Assembly: GCA_007692605.1 (NCBI GenBank)
Contig: REBS01000185.1
Coordinates: 1 to 63,906, forward strand
DNA length: 63,906 bases
Direction of reading: 5' to 3'
Source: Gemmatimonadales bacterium
GTDB taxonomy: Bacteria > Gemmatimonadota > Gemmatimonadetes > Longimicrobiales > Gaopeijiaceae
Translations under genes and position numbers: made by a program
The notes under the pieces: model-generated
What the model saw: the letters and a program-made list of their open reading frames with translations, nothing else
Told to the model about the DNA's origin: nothing
The model's database searches: none
In this document: positions 49,635-58,161 of the stretch, piece after piece
Layout: every line of letters begins with the position of its first letter
Position numbering within the stretch: position 1 is the stretch's first letter

Positions 49635-50621
49635 ATGCCGGCCCCCCGTCCGTCCCACCGCTCACCGTGGCGCTCGAAGCGCGCCGTGGCCACCGTCGTC
49701 GCCGCCTTCCTGCTCGCGGCCGGCTGCGGCACTCAGGACCCACCGGCCGACGACGACCGGCTCGACGAGGTCGAGATCACCGTGGGGTGGGAGACGGTGC
49801 AGGACACCACCGACCGGGTCGGGACCATCGAGGGCCTCTCGGGCCCCGAGTCCGTCCGCTACGATCCCGGGCAGGACGTCTGGTTCGTCTCGAACTTCAA
49901 CGGCGGGGGCAACGAGCGGAACGCCGACGGGTTCATCACGCGGGCCGCGGCCGATGGCACGATCGAGACCCTGCGCTTCATGGTCGGGACCGACGAGGCA
50001 CCCCTGCACGCGCCGCGGGGAATGTACATCGTGGCCGACATCCTGTGGGTCGCCGACATCGACGGGGCCCACGGATTCCACCGCGAGACCGGCGAGCACC
50101 TGATCTTCATCGATTTTTCCGATCTGGAGCCGGGCTTCCTGAACGATGTGGCGGCCGATGACTCGGGCGAGGTCTACGTGACCGACTCCGGTCAGCCGCG
50201 GCTCTACCGGATCCTGGGCGAGTCCGAGAGCCCGCAGGTCGAGATCGCGGTCGAGGACCCGGGGCTCGGACCCGCGAACGGGATCACCTGGGACGCCGCC
50301 AATGGTCGGTTCATCTTCGCCCCCTGGGGCGAGGGCGTGACGACCTTCCGGGCCTGGACCCCGGGGGCGAGCGAGCTCGAGGAGGTCGGGGTCAGCCCCG
50401 ACGGGGGACGCTTCGACGGGATCGAGGTCGTCGGCGACCGGATCCTCGTGGCGAGCCAGGTCGACGAGTCGCTCCACCTGGTGGAGATGGGCACGGGCCG
50501 GCTCCTGATCCACACCGCCGGCCGGCCGGCCGACATCGGGATCGACACCCGTCGCTACCGGGTCGCGGTCCCGTACATCGCGCTCGACCGGGTCGACCTC
50601 TGGCAGCTTCCCGCCTGGTAG
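49635..50621 (+). CDS. Predicted lipoprotein with NHL/SMP-30-like beta-propeller
   Basis: The 328-residue protein has a signal and lipobox (VVAAFLLAAGCGTQ) and propeller-like repeats (GPESVRYDPGQDVWFVSNFN, NDVAADDSGEVYVTDSGQPR, ANGITWDAANGRFIFAPWG). This resembles SMP-30/gluconolactonase or NHL proteins. It would sit in the periplasm attached to a membrane; the ligand is unknown. Its TAG stop overlaps the GTG of the next gene by 1 bp. Confidence 0.75.
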   Translation: MPAPRPSHRSPWRSKRAVATVVAAFLLAAGCGTQDPPADDDRLDEVEITVGWETVQDTTDRVGTIEGLSGPESVRYDPGQDVWFVSNFNGGGNERNADGFITRAAADGTIETLRFMVGTDEAPLHAPRGMYIVADILWVADIDGAHGFHRETGEHLIFIDFSDLEPGFLNDVAADDSGEVYVTDSGQPRLYRILGESESPQVEIAVEDPGLGPANGITWDAANGRFIFAPWGEGVTTFRAWTPGASELEEVGVSPDGGRFDGIEVVGDRILVASQVDESLHLVEMGTGRLLIHTAGRPADIGIDTRRYRVAVPYIALDRVDLWQLPAW

Positions 50622-51688
50622 TGGGCGGCGCTCCCGACGTCGTCGTAAACCTGCAGGACCGGCGCCCCATCTGGGCCTTTCCCGGGTGGGCGGCCGACGA
50701 GCTGCGCGCGGCGGTGGCCGCGAACCCCGAGCTGGGGGGGCTCCATATCTCCGACTCTCCGGCCGACGGTTCGGGGGACGGGGTCGGCGGCCCTCCTCCG
50801 GATGTGCTCGAGGCGCTCGCCGGGGCGCGCATCTACATGGGGTACGGGATTCCGCCCGCGATCCTGACGACCGGCGGAGACACCCTGCGCTGGGTGCACA
50901 CGGGCACGGCCGGGGTGGGCGGATCGCTGCACCCCGCGATGCTCGAGCGGCTCCGACGCGGCACCCTCGACTTCACGAACTCGGCCGGGATCCATGCACC
51001 CCCGATCGCCGAGACCGTCCTCGCCATGCTCCTCTACTTCTTCCGGGGCCTCGATTTCGCCGTCCGCGGGGGGGACGCGGCCCGATGGGATCCGGCTCCC
51101 TACCTGGTGGCCGATACGCCGGTGACCGAACTGGCCAGTGCGACCGTGGGTATCCTGGGCTACGGGGGGATCGGACGCGAGGTCGCGCGTCGGGTGCGGG
51201 CGGTCGGTGCCGAGGTGCGCGGGCTGCGTCGCAGTGCCCCGGATGAATCGCACGACGAGCTCGGCGTGCGCCTGCTGCACGGTACCGATGGGCTCGAGAC
51301 GCTCCTGAAGGAGAGCGACGCCCTGGTGGTCTGCGCGCCCGAGACCGACGAGACGCGGGGAATCCTGACCCGGGCGCGGCTGGCGCGGATGCCGCGCGGG
51401 AGCGTCCTGATCAATGTGGCACGCGGGTCGCTGATCGACGAGCCGGCGCTGATCGAGGCCCTTCGCTCCGGTCACCTGCGGGGCGCCGGCCTCGATGTCT
51501 TCGCCACCGAACCCCTCCCCGACGACTCGCCCCTCTGGAGCCTGAACAACACCCTGCTGACCCCGCACGTCTCGGGGGTGAGCCGGGCCTTCTGGCGACG
51601 CGAGATGGATCTGATCCTCGACAACCTCGAGCGGTTCAGCTCGGAGAGGCCCCTTCGGAATCGGGTGGATCCCCGGGTCGGGTACTGA
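50621..51688 (+). CDS. D-2-hydroxyacid dehydrogenase (NAD-dependent)
   Basis: The 355-residue oxidoreductase has the NAD motif VGILGYGGIGREVARRV and the catalytic residues of the family: Arg in INVARGSLIDEPAL, and His in LTPHVSGVS. The acid near LDVFATEPLP completes the set. It would interconvert a 2-oxoacid and a D-2-hydroxyacid; the substrate is not defined. It starts at GTG 50621 and overlaps the preceding lipoprotein gene. The 3' end overlaps mazG tail to tail by 53 bp. Confidence 0.88.
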   Translation: MGGAPDVVVNLQDRRPIWAFPGWAADELRAAVAANPELGGLHISDSPADGSGDGVGGPPPDVLEALAGARIYMGYGIPPAILTTGGDTLRWVHTGTAGVGGSLHPAMLERLRRGTLDFTNSAGIHAPPIAETVLAMLLYFFRGLDFAVRGGDAARWDPAPYLVADTPVTELASATVGILGYGGIGREVARRVRAVGAEVRGLRRSAPDESHDELGVRLLHGTDGLETLLKESDALVVCAPETDETRGILTRARLARMPRGSVLINVARGSLIDEPALIEALRSGHLRGAGLDVFATEPLPDDSPLWSLNNTLLTPHVSGVSRAFWRREMDLILDNLERFSSERPLRNRVDPRVGY

Positions 51689-52544
51689 CCCGGGCCGCAG
51701 AGTCGAGACGCTCCTGCCGCTTGACCTCGTCCCAGAGCCGGTCCAGCTCCTCGAGCGAGGAGCCGGGTAGGGGCACCCCCGCCTCGGCCGCCGCCCGCTC
51801 GAGCGCCCGAAAGCGGCCCTCGAACTTCCGATTCGCCCGATCCAGCGCCGGGACGGGATGACACCCGGCGAGCCGGACCACGTTGACGATCGAGAAGAGC
51901 AGATCCCCCAGTTCCTCCTCGAGGTGCTCCCGGTCGGCGCCCTCGAGCGCCGCTTCGACCTCGGCCAGCTCCTCGCGGACCTTCGCGACGGCGCCCCGCG
52001 TGTCCTCCCAGTCGAATCCGACCCCGGCCACCTTCTCCTGGATGCGATGGGCACGCAGGAGGGGCGACATCCCCTTCGTGAGCCCGGAGAGAGCGGAGGC
52101 CGGCCCGGAGCCCTCCGGGGCCTCGAGGGCCCTCTCTCGCGCCTTGACGGCCTCCCAGGACTCCCGGTCTCCCAGGCCGAACAGGTGCGGGTGGCGGCGG
52201 ATCATCTTCTCTTCGAGCCCCCGAACGACCTCCTCGCGGGTGAAGCTTCCCTCGTCTTCGGCCACGACGAACTGGAAGGCCAGGTTCAGGAGGAGGTCCC
52301 CCAGCTCGTCGCGCAGCGCGGCCGCGTTGCCACCCTGGATCGCCTCGACGGTCTCGTGCGTCTCCTCGAGAAGATGGGGCACCAGGGAGCGCGCGGTCTG
52401 GCGGGCGTCCCAGGGGCAGTGGGCGCGCAGGTACTCGACCAGGGCGAGCGCTCGATCCAGAACGCCCTTGGTGGCGGGGAAGGGGCCGGCGTCGGCGATC
52501 TCGGCGGGGCTGCGGTGCGACTCGGACACGTGGGAGGACTCCAT
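51636..52544 (-). CDS. mazG: Nucleoside triphosphate pyrophosphohydrolase MazG
   Basis: The 302-residue all-alpha NTP pyrophosphatase has tandem MazG domains. The first contains CPWDARQTARSLVPHLLEET, E-x-x-E and ELGDLLLNLAFQF; the second contains GFDWEDTRGAVAKVREELAE and EELGDLLFSIVNVVRLAG. These hold the metal-binding acidic residues. MazG cleans up non-canonical or excess NTPs. ATG 52544 is chosen because homology starts just after it; the frame stays open to 52781 inside alr. It is divergent from alr. Confidence 0.93.
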   Translation of the reverse strand: MESSHVSESHRSPAEIADAGPFPATKGVLDRALALVEYLRAHCPWDARQTARSLVPHLLEETHETVEAIQGGNAAALRDELGDLLLNLAFQFVVAEDEGSFTREEVVRGLEEKMIRRHPHLFGLGDRESWEAVKARERALEAPEGSGPASALSGLTKGMSPLLRAHRIQEKVAGVGFDWEDTRGAVAKVREELAEVEAALEGADREHLEEELGDLLFSIVNVVRLAGCHPVPALDRANRKFEGRFRALERAAAEAGVPLPGSSLEELDRLWDEVKRQERLDSAARVSTRPGDPPDSEGASPS

Positions 52545-52620
52545 CGGGCCGCGGGACGGGGGTGCTGCCGGACGGAGGCGGCCTTGCTCCGAGGGTATTT
52601 TGTCGCATCTTTCCACGACC

Positions 52621-53808
52621 ATGTCAACGGAAATTCCTCCCCGCGCCTGGGTCGAGGTTCGCGGGAGCGCTCTTCTGCGGAACCTCGAAGCGGTGCGCGC
52701 CGCCGCCGGACCCTCAATCCGCCTGATCGCGATGGTGAAGGCGAACGGGTACGGGCTGGGGGTCGAGCCGCTGATTCGCATTCTCGAGACCGAGCCGCTC
52801 TGGGGCTATGGGGTGGCGAGCGTCGAGGAGGGCCGCGAGCTCCGCGAGCTGGGCGTGCGGCGTCCCGTCCTGGTCTTCTCTCCCGTGCCTCCCGGAGCCG
52901 AGGCGGCCGCCGTCGCCGCCGGGCTGACCCTGTGTGTGTCGGACGCCGAGGCGCTGGAGCGACTGGCCGCCGCGGCTCGATCGGCCGGGACCGTGGTCAC
53001 GGCGCATCTCGAGATCGACACCGGGATGGGGCGGGCCGGATTTCCGGACGGGACGATCGACCGGTGGCGACCGCGGGTGGCCGAGCTCACGGTGGGGTCC
53101 GGGGAGGCCTCGCAGGGCTCGGAAGAGGGAGCCGGGGGCGTCCGGCTCGGGGGGCTGTTCACCCACTACCATTCGGCCGACGCCGTCGCCGGGGCGGCGA
53201 GGGCCTCGATCGAGGCGCAGCAGCGGCGGCTCGCGCCGGTCCTGGCATCGCTCGAGGGGCTCCTGTCCGCGGATGCGTTCGTCCACCTGTCGAACTCAGC
53301 CGGGATCCTCCGGGGGCCTCGGAGCGGGTCTTCGGTCGCGGAGGCCGGGGTTCGCCCGGGGATCTTCCTCTACGGCGGACGGGCGGGCGAGACGTTGCCG
53401 GATCCGGAGCCCGTCGTGACGATCCGGGCGCGGGTGATCCGGGTGGCCCGGGTGCCGGCGGGAGCCACGCAGGGCTACGGGTCGACCTACCGGGCCGACG
53501 GGGAGGAGCGCTGGGCCACCCTCGCGATCGGGTACGGCGACGGGCTCCCCCGGGCGCTCTCGAACCGGGGCTCGGTGCTCCTCCACGGACACGAGGCTCC
53601 GATCGTGGGGCGGATCAGTATGGACGTGACCGTGGTAGACATCACGGGCCTGCCCTCGACGCGCCCCGGTGATCTGGCGACCATTGTGGGGCGGGACGGC
53701 GATCGGGAGCGGACGCTGGATGCGGTGGCCCGCGAGGCGGGTACGATTTCATACGAGATTCTCACCGGACTTTCACGGCGGCTTCCCCGTGTGTGGCTTC
53801 CGGACTGA
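52621..53808 (+). CDS. alr: Alanine racemase
   Basis: The 395-residue PLP enzyme makes D-alanine for the peptidoglycan stem, feeding MurF through D-Ala-D-Ala ligase. The PLP lysine is Lys40 in AMVKANGYGLG. The catalytic tyrosine is in GYGSTYRADG (about residue 290). Other landmarks are HLEIDTGMGRAGF, LSNSAGIL, RPGIFLYGG and GRISMDVTVVDI. ATG 52621 begins at the family's conserved N-terminus. cdd follows after 12 bp. Confidence 0.95.
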   Translation: MSTEIPPRAWVEVRGSALLRNLEAVRAAAGPSIRLIAMVKANGYGLGVEPLIRILETEPLWGYGVASVEEGRELRELGVRRPVLVFSPVPPGAEAAAVAAGLTLCVSDAEALERLAAAARSAGTVVTAHLEIDTGMGRAGFPDGTIDRWRPRVAELTVGSGEASQGSEEGAGGVRLGGLFTHYHSADAVAGAARASIEAQQRRLAPVLASLEGLLSADAFVHLSNSAGILRGPRSGSSVAEAGVRPGIFLYGGRAGETLPDPEPVVTIRARVIRVARVPAGATQGYGSTYRADGEERWATLAIGYGDGLPRALSNRGSVLLHGHEAPIVGRISMDVTVVDITGLPSTRPGDLATIVGRDGDRERTLDAVAREAGTISYEILTGLSRRLPRVWLPD

Positions 53809-53820
53809 CGGGGGACGCGG

Positions 53821-54240
53821 GTGGAGGAACTGATCCGGGAGGCGGAAGGGGCGAGAGCCGGGGCGTACGCGCCCTACTCGCAGTTCCGTGTGGGCGCCGC
53901 GATCGAAACGGAATCCGGAGAGGTGTTCCGGGGCTGCAACGTCGAGAACGCCTCGTTCGGACTGACGATCTGTGCCGAGCGGGTGGCGCTCGCCGCCGCG
54001 GTAGCGGCGGGGCATCGCCGGTTTCGCCGCATCGCGATCAGTACGCGCGCCGAGGTGCCGACGCCCCCGTGTGGGGCATGCCGCCAGGTGTTGGCCGAAT
54101 TCGCGCCCGAACTCGAGGTGCTCTCCGATGCCGGAGAACTCCGCCAGCTCTGGCGATTGGACGAACTGTTGCCGGTGCGCTTCGCTCTGAAGCGCGCGGG
54201 CAGGGACGGGACTCACGACGACGGAAGGATGGACGGGTGA
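53821..54240 (+). CDS. cdd: Cytidine deaminase
   Basis: The 139-residue zinc enzyme deaminates cytidine and deoxycytidine in pyrimidine salvage. The zinc ligands and catalytic Glu are visible in TICAERVAL (Cys51, Glu53) and PPCGACRQVLAEF (Cys84, Cys87). YAPYSQFRVGAAI and GCNVENASFG bind substrate. It starts at GTG 53821. The stop overlaps the following lipoprotein GTG by 4 bp (GTGA). Confidence 0.95.
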   Translation: MEELIREAEGARAGAYAPYSQFRVGAAIETESGEVFRGCNVENASFGLTICAERVALAAAVAAGHRRFRRIAISTRAEVPTPPCGACRQVLAEFAPELEVLSDAGELRQLWRLDELLPVRFALKRAGRDGTHDDGRMDG

Positions 54241-55562
54241 AATCACGAGTACTGCGCCGGGCTGGATGGCTCGGGGGATTTGTTCTCCTGGCTGGAGTCG
54301 TCGGCTGCTCCGACGAGATGCCGACCTCGACCGATCCGGCACTGATTCCGGTGACGGTCCAGACCTTCGAGGTCACGATTCCCTTCGAGGACTTCGGTCG
54401 GCAGTTCCGGGTCGACGGGGGATACGGATCTCCCTCGGCACTGTCGGTCAATCGGATCGTGTTTTCGGGGGACGGGGGGCTCGAGGTTCGCCCCCTGCTG
54501 CGCTTCGCGTCGGCGCCCTCGTCGATCTCGGTCTTTCCGCCGGGTGAGAGCCAGTCGGTGGCAGACTCGGCCGCGATTCCGACGGGGGGCCGGGTGACGG
54601 TCCAGCTCGACACCGTGCGATTCTCGGGAATCCCGCCCTTCGAGCTTTCGGCGGGGGCACTGAACCAGGAGTGGGACCACCTGAGTGCGTCGTGGACGCA
54701 CGCGGTCGACACCCTCGGAGGCCCCCAGCCGTGGACCACTCCCGGCGGGGGAGATCCGCGACCCCTGGAGCAGTTCAGCTGGGACCCCGCCGAGGGCAAC
54801 GCGCTCGTGATCGAGCTGGACTCGATGACGGCGGCCGAGTGGGCCGATCTCGACAATCTCCAGCGGGGGCTCATCCTCACCTCGTCGACCCCCGGATCCC
54901 GCCTGCGCATCAGCTCCGCCTCGTTGCAGCTCGACTTGCTCTCTTCGATCAATCCGGACACCACGGTCCAGGTGACCTCGCCGCTCACGATCTCGACGAT
55001 GCTCCTCGATCAGACGGCGGACTTCGAAGACGGGCGGATGCTCGTCGGGGGTGCCCCATCCTTTCGCAGCACCTTCAGGATCGAGCTTCCGGATTCGGTG
55101 AGCGCGACGGGGCCGATCTGCGCGGGAGCCCCGAGCTGCCAGGTCGCCCTCACGGCGGATCGGGTGGTCTTTGCGGGTATCGGCTTCCAGTCGATCCCGC
55201 AGGAGCCCCCGTCCCTGGCTCCGGCGGACTCGCTCGTTCTCGACCTGCGACCCGTTCTGTCTCCCGAACGCCTGCCACGATCCCCACTCGGCGTACCGAT
55301 CCTCCCGCAGGGTCGGGTGGTGGGGCCGGGGCAGTTCGAGGAAGGGGGGGAGACACGGATCGAGATTCCGGTGACCCGGTTCATCCGTGACCTGGCGCGA
55401 GCCGCCCCGGACGATGCCGAACAGCCCCCGTCGATGGTCTCCCTGATCAGCGCGGCGGAACCCTCGGGAATCGGAATCGCGTCGTTCGGTGCGGTGGGGA
55501 CCCCCGACGCTCCGGTCCTTCGCATCATCCTCACGGCCACCGAAGGGGTGACCCTGCCATGA
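54237..55562 (+). CDS. Predicted lipoprotein of unknown function
   Basis: The 441-residue protein has a signal and lipobox (WLGGFVLLAGVVGCSD). The body is beta-rich and includes FEVTIPFEDFGRQFRV, GNALVIELDSMTAAEWADL and SRLRISSASLQLDLL, resembling DNRLRE-type beta-sandwich wall proteins. I make no firm family call. It starts at GTG 54237 within the cdd stop. It overlaps the next gene by 4 bp, so it forms a pair with a putative outer-membrane protein. Confidence 0.7.
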   Translation: MKSRVLRRAGWLGGFVLLAGVVGCSDEMPTSTDPALIPVTVQTFEVTIPFEDFGRQFRVDGGYGSPSALSVNRIVFSGDGGLEVRPLLRFASAPSSISVFPPGESQSVADSAAIPTGGRVTVQLDTVRFSGIPPFELSAGALNQEWDHLSASWTHAVDTLGGPQPWTTPGGGDPRPLEQFSWDPAEGNALVIELDSMTAAEWADLDNLQRGLILTSSTPGSRLRISSASLQLDLLSSINPDTTVQVTSPLTISTMLLDQTADFEDGRMLVGGAPSFRSTFRIELPDSVSATGPICAGAPSCQVALTADRVVFAGIGFQSIPQEPPSLAPADSLVLDLRPVLSPERLPRSPLGVPILPQGRVVGPGQFEEGGETRIEIPVTRFIRDLARAAPDDAEQPPSMVSLISAAEPSGIGIASFGAVGTPDAPVLRIILTATEGVTLP

Positions 55563-56752
55563 CGCATTCGGCGATTCTACGGATCCCGGCTACCCTTGCC
55601 GGAGGACTCCTCCTGGCCCTGATGGTCGGTACGGGGACCCCCACGCCCCTCGAGGGACAGTCGCTCCTGTCGGCCGGAGGTCTCGGGTTCCTGACCGACG
55701 CTCCGGATGCGCGCTCGCGCATGCTGGGCGGGGTCGGGATCGGACTCTCGGGAAGCCATCTCATGCCGAACGATCCGGCGGCGGCCGGCCGCGTCGGACT
55801 TCCGGGGATCTCCGCCACCATGGAAGCCGGGGTCGATACGCCGGACGAGGGCGAACGGGCCGGCCGGACGCGCTTTCCCAGTTTCGGTGTGATCTATCCC
55901 ACGGCCCGTTTCACGTATTTCGCGACCTTCTCGGGATTCCTGAACCAGGAATGGCAGGCGACCGCGCGGCCCACCATCGACTTCGGCGATCAGCAGGTCG
56001 AGGCGCTCGACGTGTTCGAGGCCAGCGGGGGAATCTCGGCTGCACGGATCGGAGTCGCTCGGGCGATCTCCGACCGGGTCAGCGTGGGGATTGCCGGGGG
56101 AACGTACCTGGGTTCGATGGAGCGAAGCTTCCGGCGCGACCTGAATCCCGCCGATGTGGGCCAGCAGGTCGAGTCCTTCGTGGCCGACGGAATCTGGCGG
56201 GCGAGCGGGAGCAACATCGTCGCGGGCGTGAACATGGACGCGCTGGGAATGCTGCGTCTGGCGGGGTCGGTCACCTGGTCCGACGACCTCACTCTCGACC
56301 CGACCGACGGGACCCCCGGAGACCCGGTCGTCGTGCCGCTTCCATTGGAGTGGAGGGTCGGAGGACACGGGACCCTCGCCCCCGGCCTGGCCCTGGCGAT
56401 TTCGTTCTACACAGCCGACTGGTCGGAGTCGGCGGAGGCGCTCGGCGATGAGAACGCCCCGGGTCGGATCTGGCAGATGGGTGGAGGCCTCGAGTGGGCG
56501 GCCGGGTCGATCCTGGGCCGTCAGATTCCACTGGCGATCGGCGTTCGCCAGAGGGATCTGCCCTTCTCCTTCCTGGGCAATCCCGTTCAGGAGCGAGCGC
56601 TGACCGGGGGTGCGGGTATCTTCCTGTCGGACACCGAGACGACTCCGCTCGCCCGCATGCACGTGGGGATGGAGCTGGGGTCGCGAAGCACGGCCGAGTG
56701 GGATGAATCCTTCCTGCGGGCCACCGTGACCCTGCGGCTCTCGGGCTCCTGA
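55559..56752 (+). CDS. Outer-membrane beta-barrel protein (FadL/PorV-like)
   Basis: The 397-residue protein has a signal peptide (PATLAGGLLLALMVGTGTP) and barrel-like repeats (SRMLGGVGIGLSGSHLMP, RFTYFATFSGFLNQEW, VSVGIAGGTYLGSMERSF, WRVGGHGTLAPGLALAISFY). The end is an aromatic/hydrophobic strand (FLRATVTLRLSGS). The early 'ARSRMLGGVGIGLSG..MPNDPAA' resembles the start of PorV/UPF0164 and FadL-like barrels. It overlaps the upstream lipoprotein and precedes mtaB by 14 bp. Confidence 0.75.
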   Translation: MTHSAILRIPATLAGGLLLALMVGTGTPTPLEGQSLLSAGGLGFLTDAPDARSRMLGGVGIGLSGSHLMPNDPAAAGRVGLPGISATMEAGVDTPDEGERAGRTRFPSFGVIYPTARFTYFATFSGFLNQEWQATARPTIDFGDQQVEALDVFEASGGISAARIGVARAISDRVSVGIAGGTYLGSMERSFRRDLNPADVGQQVESFVADGIWRASGSNIVAGVNMDALGMLRLAGSVTWSDDLTLDPTDGTPGDPVVVPLPLEWRVGGHGTLAPGLALAISFYTADWSESAEALGDENAPGRIWQMGGGLEWAAGSILGRQIPLAIGVRQRDLPFSFLGNPVQERALTGGAGIFLSDTETTPLARMHVGMELGSRSTAEWDESFLRATVTLRLSGS

Positions 56753-56766
56753 CGCGGAGAGACGAC

Positions 56767-58098
56767 GTGCGGGTCGCCTTCCAGACCTTCGGCTGCAAGG
56801 CCAACCAGTACGACACCGAGCGGATGCGCCAGGAGCTCGAGGCCCGGGGGGCTTCGACGGTCGATCTTGCCGAGGGCGCCGAACTCTGCGTCGTGAATAC
56901 CTGCACGGTCACGAACCAGGCCGATGCGCAGGCCCGCCGGTTCATTCGCCGGGTTCGGCGCGAGCATCCCGATGTGAAGGTGGTGGTCGCCGGCTGCTCG
57001 GCCGCGCTGCGGGCCGAGGAGTACCGCGCCATGGACGAGGTCTCGGAGGTCGTGGCGGGCCATGATCCCGTGGCGGTCGCGACGGCGGTCGATCCCCCCC
57101 GGAGGCTGGTACAGCTGGGGACCCGCAAGCGCCTCGACGAACTCGACCGGGAGCCGGTCGGGGGCGAGATCCTCCTGCGGCGCGAGGGCGCGAGCCGCGG
57201 CTGGCTGAAGATCCAGGACGGGTGCGACCGCAAGTGCGCCTTCTGCGCGACCCGCCTGGCCCGCGGCCGGAGTCGGTCCCGCGAGGCCGACGAGGTGATC
57301 CGCGAGGCCGGGCGGCTGTCCCGGACGCATCCCGAGCTGGTGCTCACCGGGATCCACATCGGTCACTACGGGCTGGACCTTTCCGAGCCGCTGAGCCTCT
57401 CCGGCCTGCTCGCCCGCCTCCTGGAAGAGGTGCCGGAGACCCGCTTCCGGCTCGGCAGCATCGAGGCCACCGAGATCGACGACCTGATGGTCGAGCTGCT
57501 CGAACGGTCCGGAGGGCGGGTCGCCCCCCACCTGCACATGCCGATGCAGAGCGGCGCCGATCCGGTCCTTCGACGGATGCGACGGTGGCATACCCGGGAG
57601 ATGTACCGTGTGCGGGCGCTCCAGATCGTGGAGCGACTCGCGGCCGCCGGCTCCCCCACGGTGGATGGCACGCCGGTGCTGGGGTTCGGCGCCGACATCA
57701 TCACAGGGTTTCCGGGCGAGACCGACGAGGACCACGCGGCCACCGTCGCCCTCGTCGAGGAACTCCCCTTCACCTACCTGCATGTCTTCCCTTTCTCGCC
57801 CCGCGAGGGGACCGTGGCGGCCGACCTGGTGCGCGAAATGCCCGTGCCGCAGCGGGTGGCGGGGGAGAGAAGCCGGGAACTGCGGGAGATGGTGCAGGCG
57901 AAGGAGGCGGTGTACCGGACTCGGCGGGCGGGGAGTCGGGCCCGGGTGGTGCTCGAGGGCGACGGGCGCACGGCGCTCACCGAGGACTACCTGCGGTTGG
58001 GGGTGCGGGGACCCCTGCCGGAAGACCGCCGGGTGCTTCTGGATGCGGAGCTCGTGATGATGGACGGAGAGTTGGCAGCGGTTCTCTCCAAGGGCTGA
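56767..58098 (+). CDS. mtaB: tRNA (t6A37 C2)-methylthiotransferase MtaB
   Basis: The 443-residue radical-SAM enzyme adds a methylthio group to t6A37 of tRNAs that read ANN codons. It has an N-terminal MTTase domain with three cysteines for the auxiliary 4Fe-4S cluster (FGCKAN, VVNTCTV, VAGCSA) and the radical-SAM motif CDRKCAFC. A C-terminal TRAM-like segment follows. QTFGCKANQYDTE is the MtaB variant of the start. GTG 56767 begins 14 bp after the barrel gene. Confidence 0.93.
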   Translation: MRVAFQTFGCKANQYDTERMRQELEARGASTVDLAEGAELCVVNTCTVTNQADAQARRFIRRVRREHPDVKVVVAGCSAALRAEEYRAMDEVSEVVAGHDPVAVATAVDPPRRLVQLGTRKRLDELDREPVGGEILLRREGASRGWLKIQDGCDRKCAFCATRLARGRSRSREADEVIREAGRLSRTHPELVLTGIHIGHYGLDLSEPLSLSGLLARLLEEVPETRFRLGSIEATEIDDLMVELLERSGGRVAPHLHMPMQSGADPVLRRMRRWHTREMYRVRALQIVERLAAAGSPTVDGTPVLGFGADIITGFPGETDEDHAATVALVEELPFTYLHVFPFSPREGTVAADLVREMPVPQRVAGERSRELREMVQAKEAVYRTRRAGSRARVVLEGDGRTALTEDYLRLGVRGPLPEDRRVLLDAELVMMDGELAAVLSKG

Positions 58099-58122
58099 CG
58101 CCGAGCCCACATCGGTCTCATT

Positions 58123-58143
58123 GGCCGCAGAGGCCTTGCGGTC
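58123..58143 (+). terminator. Short hairpin after mtaB, possible terminator
   Basis: GGCCGCA pairs with TGCGGTC (one G-T pair) around a 7-nt loop, 24 bp after the mtaB stop. No T-tract follows, so this is weak evidence. Confidence 0.3.
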
Positions 58144-58161
58144 GGGCAAGGATCGGCGCTA